64,000 nucleotides of DNA from Leptonema illini DSM 21528. Its GTDB lineage: Bacteria > Spirochaetota > Leptospiria > Leptospirales > Leptonemataceae. The stretch is taken from assembly GCF_000243335.1 (NCBI RefSeq), contig NZ_JH597773.1:827989-891988 (forward strand), read 5' to 3'. The translations under genes and the position numbers were made by a program. Shown here piece after piece: positions 17,566 to 27,300 of the stretch; within the stretch, counting starts at the first letter, position 1; each line of letters starts with the position of its first letter. A model generated the notes under the pieces. The model was not told where the DNA came from, made no database searches, and saw nothing but the letters and a program-made list of their open reading frames with translations.

Positions 17566-19155
17566 TCAGATGCGCGTAAAACGCTGCACGTCTGCCATCG
17601 CTCCTTTGCGCTGATCGGCCGGCTGCCAGATCGCCTTCACACGATCGCCGACGACAACGTCACCGTCGAGCAGATGATAGAAATGCGTGCTTGCTCCGTC
17701 GAGCTTGATGTATCCATACGTGTAGGGCGGCTTCGCCGGCTGTCCGGGGAATTCCAGATGAACGGTTGTGCAGCTTTCGACGACGCCCGTATCGGGAAGC
17801 GCCACAAACTCGAAGGCATCGGCAAAGCAAACGCCGCAGTATAACTTTGGCGGTACCTGAACTCTCTGGCACTTCGAACATACGGTTCCGTAGAAGCGTC
17901 CTTCATGCTGCAGGCCGTCATAGAAGCGCGAGAGCGCCGAACCGCAATGCCATTCATACTCGATGCGCAGACTACCCTCGACGACCGACACGCCTTCTCG
18001 AAGCCTGCGTTCCTCTTCAAGTAGAACGGAGGTATCGACTGAGCCATCTTCTTTTCGCAGAAAGGCATCTACGATCTGCACGTCGTCGACGACGATGCCC
18101 TTGCGTCTGTAGAACTCGCGCATCTGGCGCTCGTCTTCTTTTGCGTTCTGGCGCAGAATGACCATCCCCCTGTTTTTGCGCCCGCGAGCGACAACGGCAT
18201 CAATCACTGCCGGATGAGTGTAAAGCTGCTCGGTGAGCGGATCAACGTCCGCAGAGTCGCTCACCGAGGATACGGTCGCATAACGCTGCTCAAACTCCTT
18301 TTTCAGAGAGGGAGGAATTACGCCGCTCTGCACGAACGTCACACTATTGAATTTCCACAGATGCGTCGATCGAGCGGCAGCCTGATAAAAATAAGCCGGC
18401 GCAATGAGCAGAACCCGGCCATGCTGCTCGCAAAAGGCCTGCACCTCATAGAGAAGAGAATGCACCGAGAAGAGCTCTGCCTGAATCACGTGCGCTTTTT
18501 CAAGCAGCCCGTTGCCGCCCGCCCGCAGCGACTCCGGCTGTGGCGTGACGACGATCACCTGATCGACCTCGCCTGCCTTGCTTCGAATAACATCAAGCGC
18601 CGCTTCATCGATTGCTGCGACGGCTTCCCGTCTTGCATGCGCCGGTTCTGTCTGTGCCGGTTCTGCATGCACCGATTCCTCCTGGACCTGACCGGAGTTA
18701 TCCGCCACAAGAAAGCAAGGGCCGGCGAATACAAGCGCCGCTCCGGGCTTGAGTACATCAAGCATAGACTCGTCGGCACAGACGCGATGAACGAAGGGCG
18801 CCTTCAAATCGGGATGCGAGATCAGAGCAAGAAAGGAGCGCTGATCGTCCACGCCCTCAATACCGTTTCGCCCCGGCCAGCCGTCATAGAGAAGCGATCC
18901 TGCTTCAAACAAAAAGCCATGCACTGACAGAGGCCTTCGGTCGGGCTGCCCGGAGTCAGGAGACACATCAGATTGCGCAAAACCCGGATCCTGAGAAATG
19001 CCCGGATAGAACTGCCCATCCGTAGAAAAAAGCTCCTTTCGTTCGAGCGACTTCAGAAAGTCGCCGATCAAGCCGCCGGGCGTCCAGCGGTGCTGCAGTT
19101 CAACGGCGCCCTGTACGATACGCGGATGTTCCGTTACCGGAAGGTCTATCTTCAT
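17566..19155 (-). CDS. Tandem DUF35 (OB-fold/zinc-ribbon) protein, thiolase partner
   Basis: A 529-residue protein. The C-terminal DUF35 unit (about 390-529) is complete: a lead helix, a zinc ribbon with C426, C429, C440 and C443, then an OB fold. The N-terminal part (about 12-145) looks like a second DUF35 unit: GAVELQHRWTPG parallels GSLRIEYEWHCG, and its OB-like strand segment ends HRVCADESMLDVLKPG, but the four zinc cysteines are gone. Residues about 311-378 resemble the C-terminal subdomain of AMP-forming acyl-CoA ligases (HPAVIDAVV, then IVDAFLRKEDGSVD). DUF35 proteins bind acyl-CoA and bridge thiolase-fold enzymes. The ATG overlaps the upstream thiolase-like gene by 4 bases. Exact reaction unknown. 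Confidence 0.85.
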   Translation of the reverse strand: MKIDLPVTEHPRIVQGAVELQHRWTPGGLIGDFLKSLERKELFSTDGQFYPGISQDPGFAQSDVSPDSGQPDRRPLSVHGFLFEAGSLLYDGWPGRNGIEGVDDQRSFLALISHPDLKAPFVHRVCADESMLDVLKPGAALVFAGPCFLVADNSGQVQEESVHAEPAQTEPAHARREAVAAIDEAALDVIRSKAGEVDQVIVVTPQPESLRAGGNGLLEKAHVIQAELFSVHSLLYEVQAFCEQHGRVLLIAPAYFYQAAARSTHLWKFNSVTFVQSGVIPPSLKKEFEQRYATVSSVSDSADVDPLTEQLYTHPAVIDAVVARGRKNRGMVILRQNAKEDERQMREFYRRKGIVVDDVQIVDAFLRKEDGSVDTSVLLEEERRLREGVSVVEGSLRIEYEWHCGSALSRFYDGLQHEGRFYGTVCSKCQRVQVPPKLYCGVCFADAFEFVALPDTGVVESCTTVHLEFPGQPAKPPYTYGYIKLDGASTHFYHLLDGDVVVGDRVKAIWQPADQRKGAMADVQRFTRI

Positions 19156-20327
19156 TTCTCTGCCCTCACATCGTCGATCGAGCGTTCTTTTGAAAGGATG
19201 CTGATGCTGTGAAATTGAATGGCGCCGCCCCAGCCATGGGCCAGACCGATACGCACGTCGGGAATCTGTCGATCGCCGGCCCGTCCGGTTAACTGTAAGA
19301 CTATCTCTGCCTGACGTATCATCGAGCTCGCTCCGACCGAACTGTTTGAGAGAACGCCGCCCGACGGATTCACGGGAATCCCGCTCACAAGCCCCGGATG
19401 TCGTTCGACGGCCTGCCAGCCTTCGCCATGACCGCAAAGGCCGAGGCCTTCATACCAGATCATATGCTGGCTTGAGAAGGCATCATAGATCTCCATGATA
19501 TCGATCTCAGGCGTGGCGATGCCGGCGCGATCATAACAGAGCTGCGATGCCCGACGCAGCGCTTCGGGCCAGGTCCAGTCTCGATCCACGTGATTCATGC
19601 CGTCCGAGACGGCCGCCATCGCCTGAATATAGACGACGGGCAGACGCCGGCGCTCGGCCAGATCGGCTCTCTGCACGATCAGAGCGCAGGCGGCGTCGCT
19701 TGTGGGGCAGGAATCGAGCAGACGCAGCGGAGTGGATAACCAGTCCATACGAAGAGCGGCCTCTTCGGTCAGGCCGGGTAGACGTAGCTGTGCGTAAGGG
19801 TTATTCATAGCGTTTTCACGCATCTTCACGCCGATGCGGGCCAGATGATGACCGTCGGCATCGGGATAACGCTTCATGTACATCGATGCCTGATTGGCGA
19901 CGGCCGAAGGAGCGCCTGCGGCAAAATCCCGTCCGAGCAGCGGCGAATAAACAAGCGAAAGACCGTATTGTACGGCGCTCTCGCTGAGCTTGTCGCCGGC
20001 CACGGCAATTACCGTATCGTAGCCGCTGCGACACAGCACATCGGCGACCATCGTGGCCGCCGCTCCGACCGTTCCACCGGTAGCGACGCGAAACACCGGC
20101 ACGCCCGGAAGCGTCCATCCTGCGGCCCAGAGCTCGGGGTCGGCGACGCCCTCGAAAAACTCAGGGCCTGAACCGACGACGACGGCGTCGATGGCCGATG
20201 CGGGTAGCCCTGCATCCAGTAGTGCAAGCCGGCATGCCTCGCCGAGCAGCTCCGGATAACAGACATCTTTGCGCTTGAGCCGTGTGCGCGTCTGGCCTGT
20301 GCCGATGATCGCCGTCTCTGCCTTCAT
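19152..20327 (-). CDS. SCP2/Ltp2-type thiolase-fold protein lacking classical catalytic residues
   Basis: A 391-residue thiolase-fold protein of the SCP2 (sterol carrier X) branch. The nucleophile loop reads VATGGT (81-86), where thiolases have Cys-Ala-Ser-Gly. The NPSGG loop (320-324) continues VLSNSSVGAS, so the usual Gly-His-Pro is absent. The last Cys-Gly motif is replaced by GLAHGWGG (361-368). Ltp2-type steroid retro-aldolases, which also pair with DUF35 proteins, are thiolase-fold enzymes that do not do Claisen chemistry; the YDAF motif (281-284) would fit that group. An aldolase or aldol-type lyase on a CoA thioester is the best guess. It overlaps both neighbours by 4 bases. Confidence 0.85.
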   Translation of the reverse strand: MKAETAIIGTGQTRTRLKRKDVCYPELLGEACRLALLDAGLPASAIDAVVVGSGPEFFEGVADPELWAAGWTLPGVPVFRVATGGTVGAAATMVADVLCRSGYDTVIAVAGDKLSESAVQYGLSLVYSPLLGRDFAAGAPSAVANQASMYMKRYPDADGHHLARIGVKMRENAMNNPYAQLRLPGLTEEAALRMDWLSTPLRLLDSCPTSDAACALIVQRADLAERRRLPVVYIQAMAAVSDGMNHVDRDWTWPEALRRASQLCYDRAGIATPEIDIMEIYDAFSSQHMIWYEGLGLCGHGEGWQAVERHPGLVSGIPVNPSGGVLSNSSVGASSMIRQAEIVLQLTGRAGDRQIPDVRIGLAHGWGGAIQFHSISILSKERSIDDVRAEK

Positions 20328-21484
20328 TTCTCTGCTCCTGTATGTGATGCTGAAGCGGGTAACGCGGTCGTCTGTGAGCGATTGCTCAGATGAAAGCTTG
20401 ATACCGAGGCAAGGCCGGCAGAAGAAATCACAAGCGCGTCGGCCTCGTTTCCTTTCGCCGCCTCCTTCGTTAACAATTCATGGGCGGCCAGTATCCGGGC
20501 CGCTCCCGTCGCCGGAGGCGAATACACGCAGGGGCCCGTCGTATTGATGCGGCCGTCGTTCAGATAACTATCGGGATCAGACGTATCAAGAAGACCAAGA
20601 GACTCGGCAAGCATCCATTCATGATGAGCCCATCCGTCGACGAACTCAAGAAACGTTCGTCCGCGAAACAGTGCCTTCGCATCTTTTATAGCCACTCCCC
20701 CTGATGCTTTCCCTTCGCTGGATTCTTCCGGGCTCGCCGTGAATGACTGCATGGCGTCCTGTATGGCCTTTTCTGCCGTATGCCAGAAGGCAAACTCCGA
20801 AAACGGAAAGGCGGCCGTAGCAAGCCCCACCCCAGAAACGGCGGTGAACGAAAGCCCTTTCTTCTGAGCGAAATCCCCCGTAGAAAGAAGCAGGGCCACA
20901 CAGAGATCGCCATACTGCGGCAACATACCTTTGCGAAGCGGCAGAGCCACAGGAGCGGACTTCTCGACGATGTCGACGGCAACGCCGTGCCGGATCGCCC
21001 GACTGCGACATAGATGACTTTCGGTTAAACCTGTTCTTTTCAAGAACTCCGAAGCCTGCAATCCGGCCAGTGCGGTCACCGTTGCCCCGACAGGTCGTTG
21101 AAAAAAGGGATCGGTGCCCATCAGTTCAAGGGCCGCCGTATCGACCTGAGAGGCCTTGCCGTAGGCGACGATCAGGACGCATTGCGAAAGCCCGGCCTTC
21201 AAACGATGTAAACCATAGGCGACGGCCCGACCGGGCTCGCCTTCAAGCTTCGTCTCCTGCTTTAAAAAAGAGCCCGCCGCCTCTACCTGATAGACGTGCT
21301 GTATAGCGATACCTTCGAGGGCGTCGTCGGCATTCTGAACGACAAAATCGATATCGCCGACCGTCAGAGAGGCCGCCTGAAGCGCTCTCTTAACCGTAGC
21401 GTAGACGAGCTCGTCTGTGGAATACTCCGTTGCCTGAAGGGACTGAAACATGGCGCCGCCACAGATGCCCGTTCGGTCTGTCAT
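20324..21484 (-). CDS. Divergent thiolase-fold protein, probably non-catalytic or altered
   Basis: A 386-residue protein with the overall order of thiolase motifs but poor agreement. The nucleophile position falls in LEGEPGRA (80-87) with no cysteine, and the C-terminal loop reads NTTGPCVYSPPATGAA (314-329) instead of the Asn-Gly-His-Pro-Gly pattern. It may be the structural or substrate-binding partner of the next thiolase-like protein, as in heteromeric thiolase/DUF35 complexes. The ATG at 21484 has GGGAG 8 bases upstream; the frame extends to 21535 but would run into the palindrome. First gene of the operon. Confidence 0.75.
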   Translation of the reverse strand: MTDRTGICGGAMFQSLQATEYSTDELVYATVKRALQAASLTVGDIDFVVQNADDALEGIAIQHVYQVEAAGSFLKQETKLEGEPGRAVAYGLHRLKAGLSQCVLIVAYGKASQVDTAALELMGTDPFFQRPVGATVTALAGLQASEFLKRTGLTESHLCRSRAIRHGVAVDIVEKSAPVALPLRKGMLPQYGDLCVALLLSTGDFAQKKGLSFTAVSGVGLATAAFPFSEFAFWHTAEKAIQDAMQSFTASPEESSEGKASGGVAIKDAKALFRGRTFLEFVDGWAHHEWMLAESLGLLDTSDPDSYLNDGRINTTGPCVYSPPATGAARILAAHELLTKEAAKGNEADALVISSAGLASVSSFHLSNRSQTTALPASASHTGAEK

Positions 21485-21512
21485 ATTGAAATCTCCCTGT
21501 GGCTCGACAGAG

Positions 21513-21546
21513 CCAGAAATTGACTGACATGTCAATCAATTTCTGG
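21513..21546. promoter_or_regulatory. 34-bp near-perfect palindrome, candidate operator
   Basis: Two 17-base arms, starting CCAGAAATTGA and meeting at TGACA|TGTCA, match at 16 of 17 positions with no spacer. The centre lies 45 bases upstream of the first thiolase-like ATG. The minus strand reads TTGACA at 21535-21530, so a bound dimer would cover a possible -35 box, though I see no good -10. Size and symmetry suit a TetR- or FadR-like homodimer. No regulator gene is adjacent. Confidence 0.6.
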
Positions 21547-21695
21547 CCGAGTAACTCCCGGAGAGGCCGAATAAGCACGAAACAGAGAAGCGGTTGGACT
21601 GCCAGGTGCGGGGATTACTTTCGCGCTTTTCGTGTTTTTCGGGTTCAACAAAAGTTTCGATCAATGCTGCGGGCAAGCGCGGTGGAATGCGAAAG

Positions 21696-22445
21696 TCAGT
21701 GTGCCTGACGTTCTTCAAGCGAGCGGCGGTCGCGCACAAGCATACGCGGCAGCTTCATTTTGCGGATCTCATGGATGAGCAAAATAGTCCTCTCTGTACT
21801 CAGCAGCTCGAGCAATGCAAGAGAGCCCTCAAGCCCGTTCCAGTCAAAGAGCTTGATCAGATTCTCAGCTCCCAGAAAGCGAAAGAGTAGCACCGTTTCG
21901 TGCACGCTTTTGCCGGCAAACCAGCGTCGCAGCTGATCGGCGGGAAGTCGGTCGGCTAACCTTTCAACATCGGAGAACGGAACTCCATCCAGTAAATGAA
22001 GCAGACGCTCGGGCTCCACCGCTTCAAGAACGGGGATCCAGCGCTGCGAGCCACCCTGGGAAAGAAGACGCAACACCGAAGAGGCGCCGATACGGAGCAA
22101 TAGATCGACGTTGAACTGGATGCCAAATGCGGCGATGAAGCGATCGATCTCTTCGGGGTCGCCCTCCCTTACCATCAGGACCAGATCGTCGATCGGGCAA
22201 CGACCGATAATCGCGACAAGATCGTCGACAGTCAGTGTCTTCAGAAAGTGAATGTTACGTTCGAGATCGGCATCGGTTAACAATCTGAGGATCTTGGCAT
22301 GATCGGCGCGATCCGAAAGTTCCAGCAGGCGCTTCGGTTCGACGTTGCTGATCAATGTGAAAAGCTTGCTCCAGCCCAGGGTGGTCAGATAATCAAGCTG
22401 ACGCGCCAGTACGGGCGGGTTGGAATCGTGGCCCTTTTCCTGCAT
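21696..22445 (-). CDS. All-helical repeat protein of unknown function
   Basis: A 249-residue soluble protein made of short amphipathic helices, with no signal peptide or membrane segment. An internal repeat is visible: NVEPKRLLELSDRAD (about 34-48) and AVEPERLLHLLDGVP (about 145-159), each followed by a helix ending in a Leu-x-x-Ala-Asp-Leu type turn. The pattern of repeated Asp-Leu helices recalls MgtE N-terminal or FliG-like armadillo units, but this is only a structural guess. It lies 55 bases downstream of the PBP1C-like gene on the same strand and may be co-transcribed with it. The C-terminus is Arg rich. Confidence 0.65.
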   Translation of the reverse strand: MQEKGHDSNPPVLARQLDYLTTLGWSKLFTLISNVEPKRLLELSDRADHAKILRLLTDADLERNIHFLKTLTVDDLVAIIGRCPIDDLVLMVREGDPEEIDRFIAAFGIQFNVDLLLRIGASSVLRLLSQGGSQRWIPVLEAVEPERLLHLLDGVPFSDVERLADRLPADQLRRWFAGKSVHETVLLFRFLGAENLIKLFDWNGLEGSLALLELLSTERTILLIHEIRKMKLPRMLVRDRRSLEERQAH

Positions 22446-22500
22446 CTGACCAGAAAAGCCGGGCGGCCTTTGGCGGTAAATCGAATCATCGCACCTCGAT

Positions 22501-24315
22501 TTATCTTACCTCGAAGCGGCGCCGCGCGAACCGGCCGCTTTCATCGATAAGCCGAATCTCATACCGACCGCGTTTCAGGTTTACAAGCATGCGTCCTGCT
22601 TCCACCTTTCTACCGTCAAACCCCGGCACGACCGCTCCGTCGCGAAGAAGCGTCAGTCGCGCAGAGGCGTTCACCTCAAAAGGAATGCTCTGTCCTTCAC
22701 TTCTGTGCGGATCCAGATAGAAGATCTGCCCGGCCATGGGCGAAAGCAACAGGCCGTTCGAACGATCCAGGAGAATACGTCGCACCGTTTCATCGACATG
22801 CCTATCGCCGGGAAGCAGCAGCTCTTCTATTCGACTGCAATCGTCGCCTTCGTCGGGATGACGGCAGATCGACGCCGTTCGCCAATCAGACGGATAACGA
22901 AAGGTCGGATGCCCCTGCCCGGCCAGCATGCGCACGATTTGATGAAAGATACGAGCGGCGCCGCGAAGGCCCGATACGGCGTTCATGCTGGCGCCGCTGT
23001 AATTGCCGACCCAGACGGCGACGATATAGCGGTCCGTATAACCCGCCGTCCATGAATCGCGAAACGACTGCGACGTTCCCGTTTTCGCCGCTACATCGAA
23101 CGGAAAGTCGAGATAGTTCCGGCGACCGAAGCTGATGCGGCGGGCCTCGCGATCTGAAAGGACGTGTGTGATGAGAAGCGACGTCTCACGTGAAAAAAAT
23201 CGCTGCACAGGCGGGCGATCTCTTACAGGCCTGCCGGCTGCCGTCAGAAAGATGGGCCCATCATCGGTTCCCATATAGAGAGGTAAGAGCTCCCCGCCTG
23301 CTGCCGGTATAGAAAAGAGCATGGCCGTTTCAAGCACGGAGGCTCCGCCCGTTCCAAGGGCCATGCTGAGTCCGTATCTTTCCGGATGCTCGATATGATC
23401 CAGGCCGACGTTACGCAAGAAATCCCCGTATTCGCGCACCCCCACAAGCTGAAGCATACGCACGGCAGGGATGTTACGCGACGCCGCCAGGGCTTCCCGG
23501 ACCGTTATGCGACCGGCGAATTCGTTATCATGGTTGCGAGGCTCATACGCCTCGCTACCGTCGAGAATGCGCAGAGGCGTATCGTCCACCGCATCTCCAG
23601 GACGCACGGCGAATCGATCGAAGGCCATTGCATAGATAAAGGGCTTGAGCACCGATCCGGCCTGGCGAACGAGCAGGGCCCCGTTCAGGCCATGCGCCGC
23701 TCCCGTATCGACCATCGCTCGCAGCTGCAGATAATCGTTCTGTCTTTCAAGAACGACGACAGACGTCTGGTAGGCGCCCTGCTCGCGCAACACGGCCAGC
23801 TCGGATCGAACGATGGCGGCGATGCTCTGCTGCATCGCGTCGCTGATCGTCGAGCGGATCTCGCCACGAAAGCCGGTTCGCTCAAGCGTAAGCGCCGGAG
23901 CGTTACCCGCCGTGTGCGTCGCCGTTGAGCCTTCCCCCAACAGAAGAGCGAGATCGCGAATCTGGACCGGCATGAGCACTCCATCCAGAAAAAAAGCGCC
24001 CAGGCGGCTCATACCGGAGCGCAGAACGCCGCTCTGAATCCCCAGACGAACGAGTACGGGCTGCATCAGGTAATCGGCGACGCGAATACGCTCCTGCCAG
24101 CCCGGTTGTTCTCCCGAAAAGAGAACATCGACGTTCCGGACTGTGGCCGTATTAAAATAGATCGTCACTCCCTCTTCAGAGATCAAGCGAAGGGAGTTAA
24201 CAGGGATACGCCGAGCGCTGAGCGAGAGCAGAAGTAACACTAACAGGCCGGGAAGGGCGAGCAGAGTCACGCTCAGAAGCGCTTCTCTGCCCGATCCTGA
24301 AAGCCGCCCTCTCAT
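22501..24315 (-). CDS. PBP1C-like penicillin-binding transpeptidase without GT51 domain
   Basis: A 604-residue inner-membrane-anchored transpeptidase. One hydrophobic segment lies at about 13-33. The transpeptidase motifs are SVLK (S221, K224), SRN (S279-N281) and KTGTS (K411-G413). The last 90 residues match the BiPBP C-terminal beta domain found in PbpC. Typical PBP1C proteins are about 770 residues and begin with a GT51 glycosyltransferase carrying EDxxF-type motifs; none is seen in residues 35-180, so polymerase activity has been lost. Its start overlaps the alpha-2-macroglobulin stop by 4 bases, the well-known pbpC/macroglobulin pairing for envelope repair and protease trapping. Confidence 0.88.
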   Translation of the reverse strand: MRGRLSGSGREALLSVTLLALPGLLVLLLLSLSARRIPVNSLRLISEEGVTIYFNTATVRNVDVLFSGEQPGWQERIRVADYLMQPVLVRLGIQSGVLRSGMSRLGAFFLDGVLMPVQIRDLALLLGEGSTATHTAGNAPALTLERTGFRGEIRSTISDAMQQSIAAIVRSELAVLREQGAYQTSVVVLERQNDYLQLRAMVDTGAAHGLNGALLVRQAGSVLKPFIYAMAFDRFAVRPGDAVDDTPLRILDGSEAYEPRNHDNEFAGRITVREALAASRNIPAVRMLQLVGVREYGDFLRNVGLDHIEHPERYGLSMALGTGGASVLETAMLFSIPAAGGELLPLYMGTDDGPIFLTAAGRPVRDRPPVQRFFSRETSLLITHVLSDREARRISFGRRNYLDFPFDVAAKTGTSQSFRDSWTAGYTDRYIVAVWVGNYSGASMNAVSGLRGAARIFHQIVRMLAGQGHPTFRYPSDWRTASICRHPDEGDDCSRIEELLLPGDRHVDETVRRILLDRSNGLLLSPMAGQIFYLDPHRSEGQSIPFEVNASARLTLLRDGAVVPGFDGRKVEAGRMLVNLKRGRYEIRLIDESGRFARRRFEVR

Positions 24316-27300
24316 TTCGTCGCTTCGACTGCGCCGCCATCCGTTCGACCGAAGATCTCGGGCTCATACATGGCCTGGGCTTGCGCCGGTGGAAGCAGCG
24401 TTCGCCCTGCCTGGATCGGCCGCACAAGATAGATATACTCATGCACACCGGCCGAAAGATAGGGATCGGTGACGATGTAGGCGTCGTAACGCTTCTCGAC
24501 GATCTCGCCCGATCCAAACCATGGGTAATCCGACTGGCCCGTGCGTTCGAGGTCGGCAAGCGACAGCCCCTCGGTTTGAAAGGAGGTGTTAACGATCTCG
24601 GTCGCCGACGCTATCGGATCGCGAAGTAGAAAGTTCGCGATCGGTCTTCGCGTGATGATACGCAGACGCACGGGATAGACGTCTCCGCGCCTCAAGCCTT
24701 TAAGCGATACGGGCTTCATGCGTTCATCGAGAACCTCTCGCGTTATATAGATGCCTTCATCCTTTGCCTGGATTTTCGTGAAATCGACGGCATAGTCGAG
24801 CGTCGCATTGTAATACACCCTGCCCTGCTTCGAGGGGTTCATGATCTTCAACGACTTCGGCTTATCGAGATTCTTCAGGGAGAAGCGCTTGATCAGCGCC
24901 TCCGTATCGACGGAGGTCGAAAGCAGCGGGCTTTTCGCGTCAAAATCCGCTTTAAAAAGATCTTTGCCATCGAGCGAAACGGCGACGCCCGTCGGAATAC
25001 CTTTCTCATAGACCTCATGATAACGCCGTATCGCCATAGCCAGCGCCGCCTCATCATGACTGGACGATTGAAAAACGTTGCGATTCGCCGCTCCGAGCAC
25101 CATCTTCGAAACAAAATCGGGGTGCAGATTGCGTTCGGTTAAATAGCGGATCCAGACGCCCAGAGTCGAGCCGCTTGAATAATAGATACGCGAGGCCGAG
25201 AAGGGCAGCGTCTCGCGAAGCTCGATCTTACGGGTCGAGAAGCTCAGGCGATTCTTGAAATCGTCGATGATGCGATTGGCAGCCGGGCCCGTATCGACCT
25301 TCATGCCATGCGCCGTGAGAAGGGCGTATCCGCGACCGCGCAGCGATAGCTTATCGCTTTCGGCAAGAGCTGACTTCACGAGATCGGCGCGTCCTCGCCC
25401 GTACAGAGAGAGCACATAGTTCAGGTAGGTCATCGTCTCGATCTGATAGAACCTCGTCTCTCTACGCGGGTTATCTCTGTACGCGACAAGATAACTGAGC
25501 GCTCTCGGAACGATGGCGTCCACACGCCCTTTATAGGCGGCCGGAGCGGGCAGCTTGGTTAACGCCTCAAGCACATACGCCGTGAGATAAGGATCGGAGG
25601 ACGATTCGAGCTCCTTCCATAGACGCAGGCCTCCGTCTTCGTTCTGAAACGACGGCAGCGATCCATAGAAAAGATCATTCAGGCGGGCCGGATCATACTC
25701 GCCGCCCGTCTTCGTCGGAGCAAAGGGGCCGGCCATCACATGAACGACCGTCGCCGACGTGCGCTGTTCGAGGCACAGATACGGGTTCAGCGCAAAGAAG
25801 TCGTAACCTGATTTCAATCCCAGAAGCGCCGTGCCCGACATCTGCAGCGAAAGTTCGCCGGGGTTCTCATCGGGATCGGGCACAAGCAGGCCTTCCTCGG
25901 CCGTATCAACGGCTCCGCCTGAAACGGTGAAGGCCTCTCGCACAACTTCCTGCCGCAATGGAACGGAACGGCTCATACCATCGGCGATATCGCCCGTTCC
26001 TTTTGCCCTGAAGCTGAAGGCAATCGATCCGGCATCGAGACGAAACGACGGATTCATAGGATCGACCTTCTCTTTACGCAGGTCCTTCAAGAAGGACGGG
26101 CTTCGCGGAATCTTGCAATAGAACAGTATCTCGCGCGTTTCGCCCGCCGCCAGGCTAACCTCTTTCGTCAGCTTCTGCGGAATGGGTTCTTTTCCGTTCA
26201 GGCCCGATGGGTCGGCGGCGCAGAGAGCGGGGCTGCTCTGAAATTCGAAAACAAAGTCGGATTTCGCCCCCGTCTGGTTAATGACGAGAGCGCCGGCCCA
26301 GATGCCGTCGCCGGGTCGCACGAAGTTAGGCAGAACGGGCATGGTGACGACCGACTTCTGCACGCGAAACTCTTCTTCGGCCTTGCCGTAAAGACCGTCT
26401 TTTGCGGCAAGCGCCATGATACGGAAGGTCGTCAGGTTATCGGGCAGACGGAACTTCAGCGTGATCTTCCCGCCGGCATCGGCGACGAGCACCGGCTTCC
26501 ACTCTGCCGTATAACGAAAGTTCTTGCGCATGCCGTCTTCGCCATCAAGAGCAAAGCCGCCACTTGAGGATTCATCGCCGCCGCCACCAGGCTCGCCCTT
26601 GCCGGCTCGCAGGAACTGGTCGATCAGCGATCCGCGAATATCGAGAACGCGAATACCATAAGGCCTCGCATCATAGAAACGCGAGACGGGATCGGCGAAT
26701 CGATAGCCGACGAGATCAAGGATGGCGCGATCGGCAACGTCGAGAGCAACCTCCGCCCCTGGCGCCGTCTTGATATCGATCTGCATCTCCTGCCCGGGTC
26801 CGCACGGATCGCAGCTCTTTTTAATGGCGACGGGAATGCGCTTCGTGTCCGTGGCAAGGTCGACGTATAACGTGCCCATCTTCACGGCCGGCTTACCCGG
26901 ATCGGCTTCATCGGGAGAAGAGCTCACCTGCACGCGTGGCCTGAAAATCATGACCGATATCTGCACGCCCGGAATATACTCGGCTTTCAAAGGAATATCG
27001 ACGCTCTGCGAAGAGGACGTCATCTCGATGACGCGACGATCGAGTATGTCTTCGCGCTCCACCGTGATCACGGCCTTCGCCTTTTCATACGGCGATTTGA
27101 TCAGAATGCGCGCCGTATCTCCGGGACGGTACTGTCGCTTATCGGCAATCAGTTCGACGGAATCGTCTCCGCTGCCCCACCAGTACCCGTAGCCTTTACC
27201 CGATACGTAAACCGTCGTCTGCGCGAAGGCACCGTCGCCCGTTCTCACAAGGATCTCGTAGGAGCCCGGTTTCGTCGGTCGGAACGTATAAACCTTCGGC

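Noticed and set aside
19156-19437. Extended N-terminus of the tandem DUF35 protein
   Set aside because: The upstream part is Arg/Ser rich, lies within the thiolase-like gene and lacks a ribosome site; the ATG in the 4-base overlap fits better.
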